Shown: piece after piece, positions 6,416-15,227 of the stretch
How positions within the stretch are numbered: position 1 is the stretch's first letter
How the letters are laid out: every line of letters begins with the position of its first letter
Origin: Ardenticatenales bacterium
GTDB lineage: Bacteria; Chloroflexota; Anaerolineae; Epilineales; Epilineaceae
DNA length: 64,000 nt
Assembly: GCA_020853525.1 (NCBI GenBank)
Contig: JADYYS010000032.1
Location: 1-64,000 of the forward strand
Direction of reading: 5' to 3'
Position numbers and translations under genes: made by a program
The notes under the pieces: model-generated
Seen by the model: only the letters and a program-made list of their open reading frames with translations
Told to the model about the DNA's origin: nothing
The model's database searches: none

Positions 6416-8434
6416 TCAAGCCTCCTCGCCCGCATCGGATCCCGAAACCGTTTCCAATGTCCGCGGCGGAGCGTCCTCCGCCGCGGACGCCCGCAGCGCC
6501 AACGCGCGCGCGACGAGCGCCGCCCGGCGCCGCCGGTGGGTGTTCGGGGCGATCTCGCCGCGCTCGGACGCCGCGTCCAGCCGGGCGATCGCCGCGATGA
6601 CGCCGTCGTATGCCCGCGATGTGCGCCGGCTCGGCAAACGGCCGCGGCGCGCGCGACGGGCGGTGATGCCGGCCAGCATCGCCGCGAGCACGGCGATGGC
6701 CGCAAGCACAACGGCCGCGGTGCGTACGTGCGCCTGCTGCACGAGCGCCTTCGGCGCCGGACCCAGTACGTCCTGCGGCGAAGTCGGCGCCTCCGCGGCC
6801 GGCGGAAGGCCCGTGATTCGGACGGTCCAGTGCTCGCCGGCGGCCAGCGGGCCGCCGACATAGCGTTGGACGGGCTGATCGCCGAAACGGTCGGCCGTCG
6901 GTCCGGACAGTTGCGCGCTCTCGGCCTGCGCGCCCGCGTCGGCCACGACCCAGCCGAGCTGTGCGGCGCCGTCGGGCATCGCGCGGTCCAGCGTGGCCGT
7001 CGTGCCGCGGTACGGCATGCCATAGCTGGCCACGATCTCACGTCCGCCCGGTGGGACGGGCAGCCGGCTGGCGATGTAGCCCTCCCGGCTGGCGTCCGCA
7101 CGCGACGCCACGTCCTCGCGCCCGGTGCGGTCCTCGAGCACGACGTCGCGCGCGCCGACCGGCAGCGGCAGCAGGAACGTCGGTGCACCGTCGGCCGAGA
7201 CGCGGGTGCGCTGACCCTCGTTGGCGATCTGCCAGACCTCGAAGACCGCCACCTCGCCGCGCTCGGGGTCCGCCTTGGCCAACCCCGACAGCGCGGCGAT
7301 CCGAACGGGCGCGACCGGGTCCGCCGGGAAGACCGCCACGACGATGTCGGAGCGGCTGGGCGTGCGCGTCGTCAGCGTGACGGCCGAGGTCGGGCGATAC
7401 CGGACGCCGTCGAACCAGGCCTCGGGTTCGTACGCGATCCCATCGCCCACGACGAGGCCGTTGACGGCAAATACGCCGTCGGCTGCGAGCGGCACGGCGC
7501 CGAGGTCGATGCCGAGGCCAAGCGCCTCCGCGTGCAGCGTCACGGTCGTCCCGCGCGCCGCCTCCGGCGCTTGGCCGCCGGGCAAGAGGATGCGGCCTTC
7601 GATCCGGCCGCCGGACGATGCACTCGGCAGCGTGAGCGGACGGCTACCCCGGCGGCGCAGGCCGGCCAGTGCGGCCTCGATGGACCGGTTGTCGAGCGGC
7701 GCCGCCGCGTGGGCGTCCGCGCCGTCGAACGCAGCGCGCATCGCCGCGGGCGATCGGACGGCTAGGCCGTCGGCACCGGGCGGTGCGTCGGCATCCGGGA
7801 CGAGCGGCGCGGCGGCGAGCGCACCGGCGTAGACATCCGCGGCCCCGTGGCAGCCGGCGCAGCCGTCCGTCCAGCCGGCGTCCGCCGCGGCGAGGAGAAG
7901 CGGGTGCTGGTCGCCGAAGGCGCGCACCGCGGCCACGACGTCCCAGCGTTCGGTGTCCGAGAGCAGGCGGCTGAACGGCGGCATGCCGCGATCGAGCCGG
8001 CCGGTCGTCACCGTCCGCCAGAGGTCGGCGGCCGCGCTCTCGCGCATACGCGTCCGATCGGCCAGGCTCGGCGGCGGCGCCGGCAGGCGGTCGACGAGCG
8101 GTCCGTCGCCGCGCCCGGTCGGGCCATGACAGCCGGCGCAGTGCGCGTCGTACAGGATGATGCCGCGCTCCGCATCGCCCTGGGGCGCGGTGTCGGCGAG
8201 CGCCGCGGCCGTCGGGGTCGGCGTCGTTGCCGCGCGGACAACGGTCGGCCCGCCGGCGTTCTCGACCGCTGTGCGCGGTGCGCCGGCGGTCGGCTCCGCG
8301 GCCCGCGCATCCCCATGGACAACGACGGCCGCGAGCGCGGCGCACGCGAGCCAGGCCGAGGTCGTCGCGCCGACGCGCAGTGCTTCGCGTCGGCGCGTCG
8401 TCGGCGGCTGCTCCTTCGTCGTCGACGACATCAT
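6416..8434 (-). CDS. Membrane-anchored diheme c-type cytochrome with large C-terminal domain
   Basis: A 672-residue protein. An N-terminal signal/anchor (about 24-46) is followed by a complete cytochrome c domain with CAGCH at 99-103 and a likely axial Met in GRLDRGMPPF (M151), then a second CAGCH at 192-196 with no evident second axial ligand. After this come beta-rich domains (about 270-560), including a carboxypeptidase-regulatory-like segment starting GRIEGRILLPGG. A membrane segment near 571-592 leads to a cytosolic basic tail of about 80 residues. It may carry electrons or serve as a substrate or redox partner of the adjacent maturation system. The start is the ATG in an ATGA overlap with the preceding gene; the ccmD-like gene follows directly. 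Confidence 0.8.
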   Translation of the reverse strand: MMSSTTKEQPPTTRRREALRVGATTSAWLACAALAAVVVHGDARAAEPTAGAPRTAVENAGGPTVVRAATTPTPTAAALADTAPQGDAERGIILYDAHCAGCHGPTGRGDGPLVDRLPAPPPSLADRTRMRESAAADLWRTVTTGRLDRGMPPFSRLLSDTERWDVVAAVRAFGDQHPLLLAAADAGWTDGCAGCHGAADVYAGALAAAPLVPDADAPPGADGLAVRSPAAMRAAFDGADAHAAAPLDNRSIEAALAGLRRRGSRPLTLPSASSGGRIEGRILLPGGQAPEAARGTTVTLHAEALGLGIDLGAVPLAADGVFAVNGLVVGDGIAYEPEAWFDGVRYRPTSAVTLTTRTPSRSDIVVAVFPADPVAPVRIAALSGLAKADPERGEVAVFEVWQIANEGQRTRVSADGAPTFLLPLPVGARDVVLEDRTGREDVASRADASREGYIASRLPVPPGGREIVASYGMPYRGTTATLDRAMPDGAAQLGWVVADAGAQAESAQLSGPTADRFGDQPVQRYVGGPLAAGEHWTVRITGLPPAAEAPTSPQDVLGPAPKALVQQAHVRTAAVVLAAIAVLAAMLAGITARRARRGRLPSRRTSRAYDGVIAAIARLDAASERGEIAPNTHRRRRAALVARALALRASAAEDAPPRTLETVSGSDAGEEA

Positions 8435-8799
8435 GGGGCATCGGCCGAGCGGGCGCGCCGGCGGCGAACATCGGCTTCGATGGCCGCCGCGTCGGCTTCG
8501 GCGTCGCCGGCATGGTGAGCGGCGAGCCCGTCCAGGGCCGCCAGCACCGCGGCGCCGCGCGCGACCGCCTCGTCGCGCTGCGCGCGGTGGTCGTCGGCGT
8601 CGATCCGACCGTCGTTCCTGTCGTCGTCGAGGTCGCGCAGACCGGCCAGGACGGCCTCGCGTTCGACGAGAAGGCCGACGACGCGCGGGTCGTCGGCCGT
8701 GGCGGCGGGCGCGCCGAACCACAGCGGCATGGCCACCCAGGCGAGGCCGACGGCGAGGGCGGCGAGGGCCAGCGCGGCGATGAGCCAGGCCGCGCTCAA
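8431..8799 (-). CDS. CcmI-like cytochrome c biogenesis protein (N-terminal part)
   Basis: A 122-residue protein with an N-terminal membrane segment (about 3-26) followed by EREAVLAGLRDLDDDRNDG and a charged helical stretch resembling the membrane-proximal region of CcmI/CycH, which presents apocytochrome to the heme ligation complex. It lacks the tetratricopeptide C-terminus of full CcmI. The start is inferred as the TTG in a TTGA overlap with tlpA; using the later ATG would remove the membrane segment. It ends in an ATGA overlap with the diheme cytochrome gene. Confidence 0.6.
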   Translation of the reverse strand: MSAAWLIAALALAALAVGLAWVAMPLWFGAPAATADDPRVVGLLVEREAVLAGLRDLDDDRNDGRIDADDHRAQRDEAVARGAAVLAALDGLAAHHAGDAEADAAAIEADVRRRRARSADAP

Positions 8800-9464
8800 C
8801 GGACTACCCGCTGTCGCGATCGGCGGGAATGGCTGTCGGATCCCGTCGCCGGCCGGATGAGACGCTCGATCAGCGCAGCAAGGTCGGACGGCGTGAACGC
8901 GGCGGCGGCCGTCAGCGGCGCCTTCAGCCGATCCACGGGCTCCGTGCCGGGCGCCGCCAGCGAGACGAGCCGTCCGTCGGGGTCGACGACGAACGTCTCC
9001 GGCACGCCCGTGACCTTGTAGTGGTCGGAGATCCGTCCGCCGAGGTCCGGACCGTTGGGATAGGTCACGCCGTGTGTGGCCAGGTAGCGACGCGCCGGGC
9101 CTTCGGTATCGACGTAGTCCACGCCGATGAACATCACGCCCCGATCCTTGTACCGCCGCCAAAGCGCTTCGAGCTCGTCGGCCTCGTCGGCGCACGGCAC
9201 GCACCACGATGCCCAGAAGTTCAGAACGACGACCTGGCCGCGCAGTTCGTCCAGCGCCACCGTGCCGCCGTCGAACGTGAGCAGGGTGAAGTCGGGCGCC
9301 GGCCGGCCGACCTCCGGCCCTTGCTCCGGCCGGCGCACCGCCGACGCGAACGCGACGAACAGCAGCACGGTCAGCCCGCCGATGAGCGCGATGGCCCACG
9401 CGGCGCGTCGACCGCCGCCGGCGGCCGGGGCGCCCTCCGGTTCCGATCCGCCCGGCACCGTCAC
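8796..9464 (-). CDS. TlpA/ResA/CcmG-type thioredoxin
   Basis: A 222-residue membrane-anchored thioredoxin (anchor about 21-42) with catalytic WCVPC at 87-91 and a cis-proline in GVPETF. Such proteins reduce the CXXCH cysteines of apocytochrome c before heme attachment on the outer face of the membrane. It is located between ccmH and the ccmI-like gene, which fits a CcmG role. GTG start in a GTGA overlap with ccmH. Confidence 0.9.
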   Translation of the reverse strand: MTVPGGSEPEGAPAAGGGRRAAWAIALIGGLTVLLFVAFASAVRRPEQGPEVGRPAPDFTLLTFDGGTVALDELRGQVVVLNFWASWCVPCADEADELEALWRRYKDRGVMFIGVDYVDTEGPARRYLATHGVTYPNGPDLGGRISDHYKVTGVPETFVVDPDGRLVSLAAPGTEPVDRLKAPLTAAAAFTPSDLAALIERLIRPATGSDSHSRRSRQRVVR

Positions 9465-10102
9465 GGCGTCTCTCCTCTTTCCCGATCCGCCACCATCCGC
9501 TCGAGCGCCGCCGCATAGGGTGACTCGATGTCGCCTTGGCCCGTGGCCATGGCCATGCCCGACCCGGCACCCGGCCGTACGATCCGCGCCACGAGCCAGG
9601 CACCGCCGACGAGAAGCCCCACCGGCACCCACCATGCCAGCCCGAGCAGCCCCGACATCGGCGGCGTATTGCGGACCGCCGGGCCGTAGTAGTCGACGAA
9701 GTGCTGGATGATCGCGGCACGGTCCGCCCCGGCCGCGAGACGGGCGCGGATCTCGTCGCGCATCTCGGCGCACACGGGCAGCGGGCACTCGACGAGGTTC
9801 CGTCCCTGGCAGATCGGGCAGTTCAGCCCCCGCGCCACGGCGAGCACCTCGGCTTCGTCGACGGGGGTCGAGGAAGCCGCGGCGGAATCAACCGGCGCCG
9901 CTCCGATCGTCGCGCCCGTGGTCGTCACGCCCGTGGTCGCGCCGATCGGCGCCGATCCCGGGAGCGGCGCTTGCGCGCGGACGCGCGCCGCACCGACGGC
10001 ACCCGACACCGCGACCGCGGTCGCCAGCGCGACGACGCGCACCGCGCCGGCTGCCCCGCGCGGCCACGTCCGCCCGGTCGTCCCGCCGCCGGATCGCCTC
10101 AC
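9461..10102 (-). CDS. ccmH: Cytochrome c maturation protein CcmH
   Basis: A 213-residue CcmH/CycL/NrfF-type protein. It has an N-terminal signal segment (about 18-44), the redox motif LNCPICQ at 93-99, and a C-terminal membrane anchor (about 152-173). CcmH forms mixed disulfides with apocytochrome c and works with CcmF in heme ligation. An Ala/Thr/Gly-rich linker (about 50-80) separates signal and redox domain, making it longer than typical. GTG start in a GTGA overlap with ccmF; it ends in a GTGA overlap with the thioredoxin gene. Confidence 0.92.
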   Translation of the reverse strand: MRRSGGGTTGRTWPRGAAGAVRVVALATAVAVSGAVGAARVRAQAPLPGSAPIGATTGVTTTGATIGAAPVDSAAASSTPVDEAEVLAVARGLNCPICQGRNLVECPLPVCAEMRDEIRARLAAGADRAAIIQHFVDYYGPAVRNTPPMSGLLGLAWWVPVGLLVGGAWLVARIVRPGAGSGMAMATGQGDIESPYAAALERMVADRERGETP

Positions 10103-12105
10103 GCCGCGGTCGGCCGGGGCGAGGATCGGCCGGCCAACAGGCGGGCCAGCTCGGCGTCCAGGACGCGCTGCTCGCGCCCGTCGGGCCAGGCGGCCAGCAT
10201 CGTGCCAAGGGCCAGCACGAGCAGGCCGAGCCAGACGCAGCCGACGAGCGGGTTGACATGGACCTTGACCGTGACGACGCCGGCCTCCGGATCGAAGCCG
10301 CCAAGGAGCGCGTAGACGTCGCCCAGCGGGCGGTGGAGGACGGACGGGATCGTCATCGGCTGCTCCTCGCGGTTGCGGAAGAGCTGCCGGCTGGGGGCGA
10401 CGGTGCCGACGGATCGGTCACCCTGCAGGACGGTGAACCGGGCGCGGTCGATCTGACGATCCGGCTCGCTCGCCTGCTCGAAGCCGTCGAAGCGCAGTGC
10501 ATACGCGCCGCTCGTGAGCACATCGCCCTCGCGCAGCGCGCCCTCCGCCTCGGTCTTGTAGGCGTTGCCCGTGATCCCGACCGCCAGGACGACGACGCCA
10601 AGATGGACGATGTAGCCGCCGTAGCGCCGGCGGTTGCGGGCGACGAGGCGGACGAACGCGGTGCCGACGTTCTCGCCCAGGCGCCGGCGCGCCCGAACGC
10701 CGCGCGCGATCTCCAGAATTGTCGCCGCGCCGGCGAACGCCGACACCGCAAAGCCCGCCAGCGCCGTCGGCTGCCGCACGCCGCCGGCGACGAGCGCCGC
10801 GACGAGGGCGAGAGACAGGAAGGCGGGCCGGGCGAGAAGGCGTCCGACGCTCCGCGCATCCGCGCGCCGCCACGCGACGAGCGGGCCGATGCCCATGAGC
10901 AGCACGGCGGCACCGAGGATCGGCAGGACGAGACGATTGAAGTAGGCCGGGCCGATCGTCACCTTCTGGCCGGTGACCCACTCGCTGATGATCGGGAACG
11001 TCGTCCCCCAGAAGACCGCGAAGAGGGCGCCCATGAACAGGAGATTGTTGCCGAGGAACGCCGCCTCGCGGCTGACGACGGACTCGACGCGGACCGTTGC
11101 GCGCAGGAGCGGCAGCCGCCACAGGAGCAGCGCCAGGCTGCCGGCGACGACGACGATCGTGAACGCCAGGAAGGAATCGCCGATATCGCTCTGCGCGAAG
11201 GCGTGAACGCTGGCGACGAGGCCGGCGCGGGTGAGGAACGTGCCGATCAGGGAGAGGCAGAACGTCAGCAGGACGAGGGCGACGTTCCAGGTGCGGAACA
11301 GGCCGCGTCGTTCCTCGGCCATGATCGAGTGCAGGAACGCGGTCGCCGCCAGCCACGGCATGAGGGCCGCATTCTCGACCGGGTCCCAGCCCCAGTAGCC
11401 GCCCCAGCCCAGGACGTCGTATGCCCATCGGCCGCCGAGCGCCAGACCGATCGTCAGGCACAGCCAGGCGACGAGCAGCCAGCGCCGCGAGGCGGACAGC
11501 CAGGACGCATCGAGGCGGCGCGTGATCAGTGCCGCCACGGCGAACGCGTACGGGACGGCGAGCCCGGTGAAGCCGAGGTAGAGCATCGGCGGGTGGAAGG
11601 CCATGCCCGGGTGCTGCAGGAGCGCGTTCAGCCCGTTGCCGTCGGCCGGGAGGACGTCGAGCCGTGCGAACGGGTTCGCCTGGAACACGACGAGGCCGAG
11701 GAAGAAGGACATGATGGAGGCGCCGACAGCGGCAAACCACGGCAGCAGGCCGACGTCGGCGCGCCACGGCCGCGCGAGGGCGATGGACAGGAACACGCCG
11801 AGCAGCCAACTCCAGAACAGGAGCGAGCCTTCCTGGCCGCCCCAAAGTGCCGTCATCAGGTAGAGGCCGGGCGTCGTGAGGCTCGACGTCTTCCAGACAT
11901 AGGCGATGCTGAAGTCGTGGCGATACAGACTGATCTCGAGGACGGCGACGGCCGCCGTGCCGAGGACGGCCGACAGCCAGAGCGCCCGCCGACCGCTCTG
12001 GACGAGCCCCGGCGCGCCGCGCCAGGCGCCGACGGCCGATGCGACCGCCGCGTAGACGGCGGCCCCGAACGCGGCCGCGACGCTGCCGTAGCCGAGCTCA
12101 GCCAT
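10099..12105 (-). CDS. ccmF: Cytochrome c heme lyase subunit CcmF
   Basis: A 668-residue polytopic membrane protein of the CcmF/NrfE family. The tryptophan-rich heme-handling WWD motif is WGGYWGWDPVENA at 234-246. Conserved histidines occur in LQHPGMAFHPP (about 164-173) and at about 259. A soluble region (about 505-635) precedes the last membrane segment. CcmF attaches heme delivered by CcmE to apocytochrome c. The ATG overlaps the ccmE stop by 8 bp, and the 3' end overlaps ccmH in GTGA. No ccmA, ccmB or ccmC lies in the window. Confidence 0.95.
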   Translation of the reverse strand: MAELGYGSVAAAFGAAVYAAVASAVGAWRGAPGLVQSGRRALWLSAVLGTAAVAVLEISLYRHDFSIAYVWKTSSLTTPGLYLMTALWGGQEGSLLFWSWLLGVFLSIALARPWRADVGLLPWFAAVGASIMSFFLGLVVFQANPFARLDVLPADGNGLNALLQHPGMAFHPPMLYLGFTGLAVPYAFAVAALITRRLDASWLSASRRWLLVAWLCLTIGLALGGRWAYDVLGWGGYWGWDPVENAALMPWLAATAFLHSIMAEERRGLFRTWNVALVLLTFCLSLIGTFLTRAGLVASVHAFAQSDIGDSFLAFTIVVVAGSLALLLWRLPLLRATVRVESVVSREAAFLGNNLLFMGALFAVFWGTTFPIISEWVTGQKVTIGPAYFNRLVLPILGAAVLLMGIGPLVAWRRADARSVGRLLARPAFLSLALVAALVAGGVRQPTALAGFAVSAFAGAATILEIARGVRARRRLGENVGTAFVRLVARNRRRYGGYIVHLGVVVLAVGITGNAYKTEAEGALREGDVLTSGAYALRFDGFEQASEPDRQIDRARFTVLQGDRSVGTVAPSRQLFRNREEQPMTIPSVLHRPLGDVYALLGGFDPEAGVVTVKVHVNPLVGCVWLGLLVLALGTMLAAWPDGREQRVLDAELARLLAGRSSPRPTAA

Positions 12106-12568
12106 CCGACCGTCCGTCCGGGTCGCCGGCCGGCGCCGTCGCGCCCGGCGGCACCGCCTCGTATTTGGACGGGCACTGGACGAACAGCTCGTCGGCCACG
12201 AACGCGCCGTCCGCGCCGAGCGTGCCGCCGACGGTCACCGACTCCGCCCGGTCGAACGTGTCCGGCACGAGACCGCGGTAGGTTACGCCGAGGTTGCGAT
12301 CCTCGTCCGTGAGGACGAACGCCAGCTGCAGCCCGTTGTCGCCGCGCCGCACGGAGGCGGCGTCCACGTAGCCGCGCACCCGCATCCGCTGCCCGGCCGA
12401 TGCCGCGAGCGCGGACGGCTGCGCCTCGGCGGGCGATCCGGGCGCGACGGCGTCCCAGAGCTCGGCCACGGTGTAGTACGCCTCGGCCTGTCGGCTGAAG
12501 GTGACGATGCTGATCACGGCCACCGCGCCGATGATCAGCCCGGCTCCCAGGACATAGCGCAAGCGCAT
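12098..12568 (-). CDS. ccmE: Heme chaperone CcmE, CxxxY type
   Basis: A 156-residue CcmE with an N-terminal membrane anchor (about 5-22) and an OB-fold domain (about 55-130). The covalent heme-binding site, HxxxY in proteobacterial CcmE, is here C132-P-S-K-Y136, the cysteine variant known from some deltaproteobacteria and archaea. It carries heme from CcmC to CcmF outside the membrane. The ATG follows GGAGG at 8-nt spacing. It is the first gene of the long ccm operon. Confidence 0.92.
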   Translation of the reverse strand: MRLRYVLGAGLIIGAVAVISIVTFSRQAEAYYTVAELWDAVAPGSPAEAQPSALAASAGQRMRVRGYVDAASVRRGDNGLQLAFVLTDEDRNLGVTYRGLVPDTFDRAESVTVGGTLGADGAFVADELFVQCPSKYEAVPPGATAPAGDPDGRSDG

Positions 12569-12654
12569 CGCTCGTTCCTCCGCTGCATGGTCACAGGCTC
12601 GGCCGTGCGGTCGATGCCTGAGGGTCGCGCCGTCGGCGCGGGTCGGACCGGCTG

Positions 12655-12699
12655 GGGACAGGTCGGCATCGGACAGGTCGGCGCCGGACAGGCCGGCAC
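12655..12699. repeat. 15-bp tandem repeat, 3 imperfect copies
   Basis: Copies at 12655-12669, 12670-12684 and 12685-12699 of the unit CGGACAGGTCGGCGC (plus strand), differing at a few bases. They lie between the predicted transcription start and the start codon of ccmE, so they would be part of the operon leader RNA or a protein-binding array. Confidence 0.75.
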
Positions 12700-12729
12700 C
12701 GCGACGAAAGGCACGGCTCCGTCGGGCAC

Positions 12730-12758
12730 AGTGTAGGCACCGGCCAAAGGGCGGTCAA
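12730..12758 (-). promoter_or_regulatory. Sigma-A promoter of the ccm operon
   Basis: On the minus strand TTGACC (12753-12758), exactly 17 bp, TACACT (12730-12735): 5/6 and 4/6 matches. The predicted start of transcription near 12723 gives a leader of about 155 nt before ccmE. Confidence 0.65.
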
Positions 12759-12878
12759 TGGCACGCGGAGTCCGTCCGCGGCGGCGCGCGACGGCACCGG
12801 GAAGGGATGCGGTCCGACGGGATGGGCTCCGCACCGCTTCGTCACGGGATCGGAACCATGGGCGACCGGCCACGGACA

Positions 12879-14051
12879 TCACGGTCCGCCCGGAGACACA
12901 AGCCGGGCCGTGCGTCCGATGAACGCGACGTCCAGCGCCGGCACGAGCGGATCGTTCGTGACCAGGGTGACGCTGTGGCGGTAGGCGCCGTGCGCGGCCA
13001 GCGCATCGTCTTCGGGCGCCGGCGGGAGCGCGACGGTGAGGCGCATCGATCCGCCGGGCGGGACCACGCCGCCCTCGAGGGTGGCGGTGCCGGCCGCCGG
13101 TCCGTCCATGGCCACGGTGAGCGGTACGGCGCCGAGGTTGCGGATCGTTGCGGACGCGGTGCCGGGCGCAGCGCCGTCGATCGGGCCGAGGTCGACGACC
13201 CGACCGCCGCGTCCCCAACGCGCGCCCTCGTCGAGCCAGATGCGCGGGACGCCGGGCGGAATCGGCTGTTCCGCGTCGCCGACGGGGCGGCCGGGGGCGT
13301 CGGGCGACCGGAGGACGAATACGACGCGCAGCCGGCGCTCGCCGCTGCCCGCATCGCCGTCGTCCAAGCGCGGGGCGGAACGGTCGTCGCTGAAGAGCTG
13401 GACGTAGAGCGCCTGCGCTCCGATGTCCACCGGACCGGTCTCGCCGGGGGCGCGCACCAAGTCCGGGTCGAAGCGGAGCGTCACGGCCTGCTGGTCGCCG
13501 GCCGGGATCGCGACGCCGCCGCGCAGCCGACCGGCGGCATCCTGGGGAGAACCGGGAACATCGAGCGCCACGGCCGCGGACGGCGTGTGGATCTGGGCGA
13601 GGTGGAGCGGCGCGTCACCGGCATTGGCGAGGACGAGCGGGACGGTGACCAGCCGGCCGGCAACGACCTCGCCGAGGTCGATCGTTCCGTTCGCGGCGCC
13701 GCCGGCCAGCGCCAGCCGCGGGCCGCCGACGCTGTCCGTCACGGCGTCGAGCGCGACGATCGCAAAGCGTGGGTCGGTGGTGTTCGGGTCGGGCAGCGCG
13801 GCCAGGACCTCGTGGGGCAGGCCGCCTTCGAGTCCGGCCGGCGTGAACCGGCGGCTCAGGCCGACGCGCGTCGGGGCCGGCGTCGGCACGGGACTGAAGT
13901 ACCGGAACGAATGGGGCAGCGGCGTGGGAAGCGGTACCGTCTGCCGGTCGTCCGGACGCGCGCGGGACGTCAACCACCAGCCGGCGCCGATCGCCGTGCA
14001 GAGTGCGGTCAGGACGACGCCGGCCTCGGCGGCGCGGCGGACGATGGCCAA
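12879..14051 (-). CDS. Membrane-anchored DUF1573-like protein
   Basis: A 390-residue protein with an N-terminal membrane anchor (about 8-27) and two Ig-like (ASPM-SPD2-Hydin / DUF1573 type) beta domains, at about 115-250 and 265-380. The second domain's GAVPLTV...GGSMRLTV...LVTNDPLVPALDV matches the family pattern. It lacks the CGC motif of its two neighbours. It starts with TTG at 14051, 21 bp after the upstream gene's stop, with weak ribosome-binding sequence. With the next three genes upstream it forms a probable operon of secreted-side folding proteins adjoining ccmE. Confidence 0.7.
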   Translation of the reverse strand: MAIVRRAAEAGVVLTALCTAIGAGWWLTSRARPDDRQTVPLPTPLPHSFRYFSPVPTPAPTRVGLSRRFTPAGLEGGLPHEVLAALPDPNTTDPRFAIVALDAVTDSVGGPRLALAGGAANGTIDLGEVVAGRLVTVPLVLANAGDAPLHLAQIHTPSAAVALDVPGSPQDAAGRLRGGVAIPAGDQQAVTLRFDPDLVRAPGETGPVDIGAQALYVQLFSDDRSAPRLDDGDAGSGERRLRVVFVLRSPDAPGRPVGDAEQPIPPGVPRIWLDEGARWGRGGRVVDLGPIDGAAPGTASATIRNLGAVPLTVAMDGPAAGTATLEGGVVPPGGSMRLTVALPPAPEDDALAAHGAYRHSVTLVTNDPLVPALDVAFIGRTARLVSPGGP

Positions 14052-14072
14052 GGGCTCAGCGTTCCAGCCGGC

Positions 14073-15227
14073 TCAGCGGCGGGGCGCCAGCGCAAGGCGG
14101 TCGCCAAGCGTTCGGGCGGCGCTGATCGGCGTGTCGAGGATCTGATCGAGGTACTCGTTCAGCTCGGGCCGATTGTGGATCGTGCCGCGGACCGCCTTCA
14201 CGACGATGCCGTTCGCGTCCACGAAGAACGTCGTCGGCAGCGCTTTGACGCGGTAGATGGACGACGTCGTGCCGACGCCGTCGATGACCATCGGGTAGCT
14301 GATCTTGAAGCTCTGCATGAACGGCGTCACGAGCTCGGGCGTCTCCTGCGAGTTCACGCCGAGGACGACGAGGTCGGCCTTGTTCTTCTCATACGCGTTC
14401 ACGAACAGCGGGATCTCGGCGCGGCACGGGGCGCACCACGTGGCCCAGAAGTTCAGCATGACCGCCTGGCCCTTGAAGTCGGACAGCTTGTGGAGCGTGC
14501 CGTCCGGCCCGGGCAGCTCGAACTCCGGCGCCGGCTGCCCTTCGCGCACCGGGGCGATGATCCGACCGTCGATGTGCAGCTTGACGTCGGCCGTGGCGAT
14601 GAGGGACTGCGCCACCGGATCGACCGGGTCCTGCGCCGGGCCGTGCTCGGCGGTCCACTGCTGGAGCGCATTCTGTGCGTCGGGGCCGGCCAGATACCGC
14701 TCGACGAGCGCCTGCTGGCGCGCCCAACGGTTCAGGTCGGCCTCGGTCAAACCGAACGGGCTGCCGAGGATCGCCTGGCGCACCGTGCCCGCCGGCAGGC
14801 CGAAGCGCTGATCGGCCGTCACGACGATCGCAGCGACCGCCGCGTCGTCGACCATGATGTTGGCTTTCGTAGCCGCGTCGACGACGAGCCAGCGGTCGAT
14901 CAGCCGGTCGGTCAGGTCGCGCCGGAAGCCGGCCTCGGCGGCGGGCGACGCGTCCAGCACCTTGCCGGTGAGCTTGAGCTGCAGGTCCTTCTGGACGGCG
15001 AACTCGATGTCGACGTCGCGCGTCGTCAGCGGCACGCCGTTCACTTCGGCCACCACGTCGCCCGGGGCCGAAACGGGGCCGCCGAGCGCGCCGCCGTTCG
15101 CCCGCCAGTAGCTCACGCCGATGCCGGCGGCCAGCGCGGCCGCGACGAGGGCGGTCCAGGCGAGGATCACGCCAAGGCGCGGCCGGCGTGCGCCGTCCGC
15201 AGCTGTCGATTCGTTCGTACGTGCCAT
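14073..15227 (-). CDS. SurA-like chaperone / TlpA thioredoxin fusion
   Basis: A 384-residue protein joining two modules behind a membrane anchor (about 20-40). Residues about 56-185 resemble the SurA N-terminal peptide-binding domain (VVAEVNGVPLTTRDVD and a helical bundle). Residues about 228-375 form a TlpA-like thioredoxin with WCAPC at 264-268 and a cis-proline in ALPTTFF. No parvulin isomerase domain is seen. The architecture suggests a holdase that also reduces or exchanges thiols of extracytoplasmic proteins, possibly apocytochromes. The ATG is chosen because GGGAGG lies 5 nt upstream; an in-frame start at 15308 lacks this. Confidence 0.82.
   Translation of the reverse strand: MARTNESTAADGARRPRLGVILAWTALVAAALAAGIGVSYWRANGGALGGPVSAPGDVVAEVNGVPLTTRDVDIEFAVQKDLQLKLTGKVLDASPAAEAGFRRDLTDRLIDRWLVVDAATKANIMVDDAAVAAIVVTADQRFGLPAGTVRQAILGSPFGLTEADLNRWARQQALVERYLAGPDAQNALQQWTAEHGPAQDPVDPVAQSLIATADVKLHIDGRIIAPVREGQPAPEFELPGPDGTLHKLSDFKGQAVMLNFWATWCAPCRAEIPLFVNAYEKNKADLVVLGVNSQETPELVTPFMQSFKISYPMVIDGVGTTSSIYRVKALPTTFFVDANGIVVKAVRGTIHNRPELNEYLDQILDTPISAARTLGDRLALAPRR

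Larger units (their letters stand above)
12569..12878. other. Intergenic region with ccm promoter and leader repeats
   Basis: About 310 bp without a gene. It contains the promoter at 12730-12758 (minus strand) and, in the predicted ccmE leader, a triple 15-bp repeat at 12655-12699. No credible small ORF was found. Confidence 0.6.

Noticed and set aside
10258..12312. Long open frame on the plus strand opposite ccmF and ccmE
   Set aside because: Composition is Arg/Glu/Asp/Gln-rich nonsense typical of an antisense shadow in GC-rich DNA; no family resemblance, while the minus strand carries clear CcmF and CcmE motifs.
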